This document shows, piece after piece, positions 3,684 through 5,213 of a DNA stretch of 5,213 nucleotides. The stretch lies in contig JAITCQ010000042.1 of assembly GCA_031283015.1 (NCBI GenBank), positions 1 to 5,213 on the forward strand, in the 5' to 3' direction. The stretch's first letter is position 1, and each line of letters opens with the position of its first letter. A model generated the notes under the pieces. The model was not told the DNA's origin and did not search any database. It saw only the letters and a list, made by a program, of their open reading frames with translations. The translations under genes were made by a program, and so were the position numbers. The stretch is from Candidatus Methanoplasma sp. (GTDB taxonomy: Archaea; Thermoplasmatota; Thermoplasmata; Methanomassiliicoccales; Methanomethylophilaceae).

Positions 3684-5213
3684 TCAGATCTTGACGCGGA
3701 TGAACCCCAGCAATGACAACGCCGCTATCACGATCACTGCGATCACCGCCACTGCCGCAATCGCCACCCATATGTCGTTGCTGCCGCCGTCATCATCATC
3801 TCCTGTGATGGTCGCCGCTACCTTTGGCTGTTCTGACAGGGCATAGTTGCCTGCGTCCTTGCCGGTCAGCGCAAAAGCTCCGTTCACAGATAGGTTCCCG
3901 GACCTGTCTCCCGCCGCAAGTCTGCCGGTCACGCCGGTCTTGTCAAGGGAGACATCGTCGCTGCCTACCTTGCCGCTGAAGCTGCCTGCGTTGCTTATGG
4001 CGATGTGCGAGTCTCCGAAGTTGCCGTTGCCGTCGTACTCCTTCGATGCGGTGACAGACCCGGTGAAGGTTATCGGCTTAGGATTGATGGTGCCGTTAGC
4101 GAAGGAGGGCTGCTGCACACTGTAGTATGCGGACTGTCCTCCCGATATGCCCCATCCCGAAGCGTTCACCCTCTTGCCGGTCCCTGCGTTCGCATCGCTG
4201 AATTCCGCTTTTCCTTCCCTAACGTTCACCTTATCGCTTCCGAGCAGGCCGCTCAGGGCCGGGGCGGTCAGGACCGTTGCGGAAGTGTTCCCGTCATAGG
4301 TCTTCGAAGCGACCGTACCCTGACTCCAGGTAAGAGACCTCTTGTTCACCGTAAAGCTTACGTCGAACGTCTCGGACGCCTCGCCGCCGTTTACTGTGAC
4401 CGTTGCGGTGTACATTCCTGGCACAAGGCCAACCTTAGGCGCGACAGTGAACACCGACGTTCCTTCCGCGGCGATGCTGCCGATCGTCGTCACAGAAAGA
4501 ACGAAGCTGCCTGCGTTCGTTCCTCCGAGATCAACGTTCAACACGCCGGTGGGTTGGCCGCCGGTGTTCGTTACCGTAACGGATGTCGGGATCTGCGCCG
4601 AGTAACCGTATGTTTCGGAAGAGCTCAGAGTGCCAGACTTATCGAGGGATATGGATGTCGGCTGAGCTGTCTCCGTCTTGTATACAGTGTACTGGTCGAT
4701 GATCTCCATGGTGTCGGCGCGGTAGGTCTTGAAGGTCACGCTTCCGTCGGACACGTCCACGACCGTGAACTGCGGCGCCTTTATCTGGATGCCGATGTTC
4801 GTGTACCAGGGTTTCCCGGGAAGGGAGTCCACGTTAAGGGAGTTCTTCCCTTCGTAGTACAATCCCACTATGCTGTCCACCCATGCGGGGAGGGACGGCT
4901 TCGAGGCCAGGAAGTCGTAGTATTTCAGACCGCTTGCGGTGGTCAGGGTGAAGTATATCGTCCCTTTCGGGTTCGTCACGTTATCCTTCGCGTAATCGAT
5001 ATCGTTCACCTTCTCGTGCCCGAGGATGCTCCAGCTTCTGGAGTAAACGTGGTCGTGTCCGGCGAGGACGAAGTCCACGCCGTACTTGTCCATAAGGCTC
5101 TCGAAGGCCGGCGTCCACAGCAGGACGTCCGCGTCCGTCTGGTGGGACGCGGGCGACGCGGTGGACTTGTGGTGCTGCACGAATATCCACTTGGCGCCGG
5201 GGTTGGCCTCCGT
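3684..5213 (-). CDS. Membrane-anchored surface metallophosphoesterase with YDG repeats (C-terminal part)
   Basis: The frame is open to the right edge, so the N-terminus is missing; 509 residues are visible, numbered here from that edge. Residues 9-60 are the end of a calcineurin-like metallophosphoesterase domain: WIFVQHH (9-15) holds the late metal-binding histidine and GHDHVYSRS (52-60) is the final GHxH motif, the form seen in purple-acid-phosphatase-like enzymes. The DxH, GDxxD and GNHE motifs should lie upstream. An Ig-like segment follows (about 186-291, with NTGGQPTG and GTYTATVTV-like strands), then two YDG-type repeats centred on KTYDGN (Y306-D307-G308) and KEYDGN (Y393-D394-G395). 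An acidic linker DDDDGG (472-477), one hydrophobic helix (481-504) and a short basic tail (RVKI) complete it. The expected topology is an extracellular enzyme held to the membrane by its C-terminus, releasing phosphate from external phosphoesters. The GTG at 5178-5180 is an internal valine codon, not the start. Confidence 0.88.
   Translation of the reverse strand, partial: TEANPGAKWIFVQHHKSTASPASHQTDADVLLWTPAFESLMDKYGVDFVLAGHDHVYSRSWSILGHEKVNDIDYAKDNVTNPKGTIYFTLTTASGLKYYDFLASKPSLPAWVDSIVGLYYEGKNSLNVDSLPGKPWYTNIGIQIKAPQFTVVDVSDGSVTFKTYRADTMEIIDQYTVYKTETAQPTSISLDKSGTLSSSETYGYSAQIPTSVTVTNTGGQPTGVLNVDLGGTNAGSFVLSVTTIGSIAAEGTSVFTVAPKVGLVPGMYTATVTVNGGEASETFDVSFTVNKRSLTWSQGTVASKTYDGNTSATVLTAPALSGLLGSDKVNVREGKAEFSDANAGTGKRVNASGWGISGGQSAYYSVQQPSFANGTINPKPITFTGSVTASKEYDGNGNFGDSHIAISNAGSFSGKVGSDDVSLDKTGVTGRLAAGDRSGNLSVNGAFALTGKDAGNYALSEQPKVAATITGDDDDGGSNDIWVAIAAVAVIAVIVIAALSLLGFIRVKI

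Noticed and set aside
5178..5180. GTG as the start of the phosphoesterase
   Set aside because: The frame continues to the edge of the window, and the residues before it (KWIF) are part of the conserved strand leading to the metal-binding QHH motif, so this codon is an internal valine.

Overview
The window looks like a piece of an archaeal chromosome, most likely from a host-associated member of the Thermoplasmata/Methanomassiliicoccales. This is an inference. It rests on TATA-box promoters with no bacterial -35/-10 pairs, a tRNA-Leu gene with no encoded CCA, heavy use of ATA (Ile) and AGG (Arg) in the MATE gene, a ThpR-type RNA cyclic phosphodiesterase, and a large membrane-anchored surface protein with YDG repeats of the kind common in gut microbes. 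Nothing in the window fixes the species.

Layout. Bases 1 to about 716 hold no convincing gene: an AT-rich start, an 18-base C run with a perfect hairpin beside it, several other small inverted repeats, then a TATA box and a structured leader of roughly 135 nt. The leader runs into a small four-helix membrane protein gene (717-1118, +). That gene converges on thpR (1243-1788, -), with T-rich and hairpin termination signals between them. thpR and a MATE-family exporter (1924-3327, +) are divergent and share a 135-base promoter region. The MATE gene runs head-on toward tRNA-Leu(GAG) (3358-3441, -), stopping only 30 bases short of its 3' end. Two perfect GC-rich hairpins and a T-rich tract then end the 3' part of a large secreted metallophosphoesterase gene (3684-5213, -), whose N-terminal half lies beyond the right edge.

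The genes do not form one operon or an obvious pathway. There are five independent units: a small membrane protein of unknown role, an RNA-end processing enzyme, a drug/metabolite exporter, a tRNA, and a cell-surface phosphoesterase. I see no CRISPR array, insertion sequence, phage module or defence island. The least explained parts are the 700-base structured region at the left, including a stop-interrupted minus-strand reading frame with two in-frame TAG codons, and the hairpin-rich leader of the small membrane protein.
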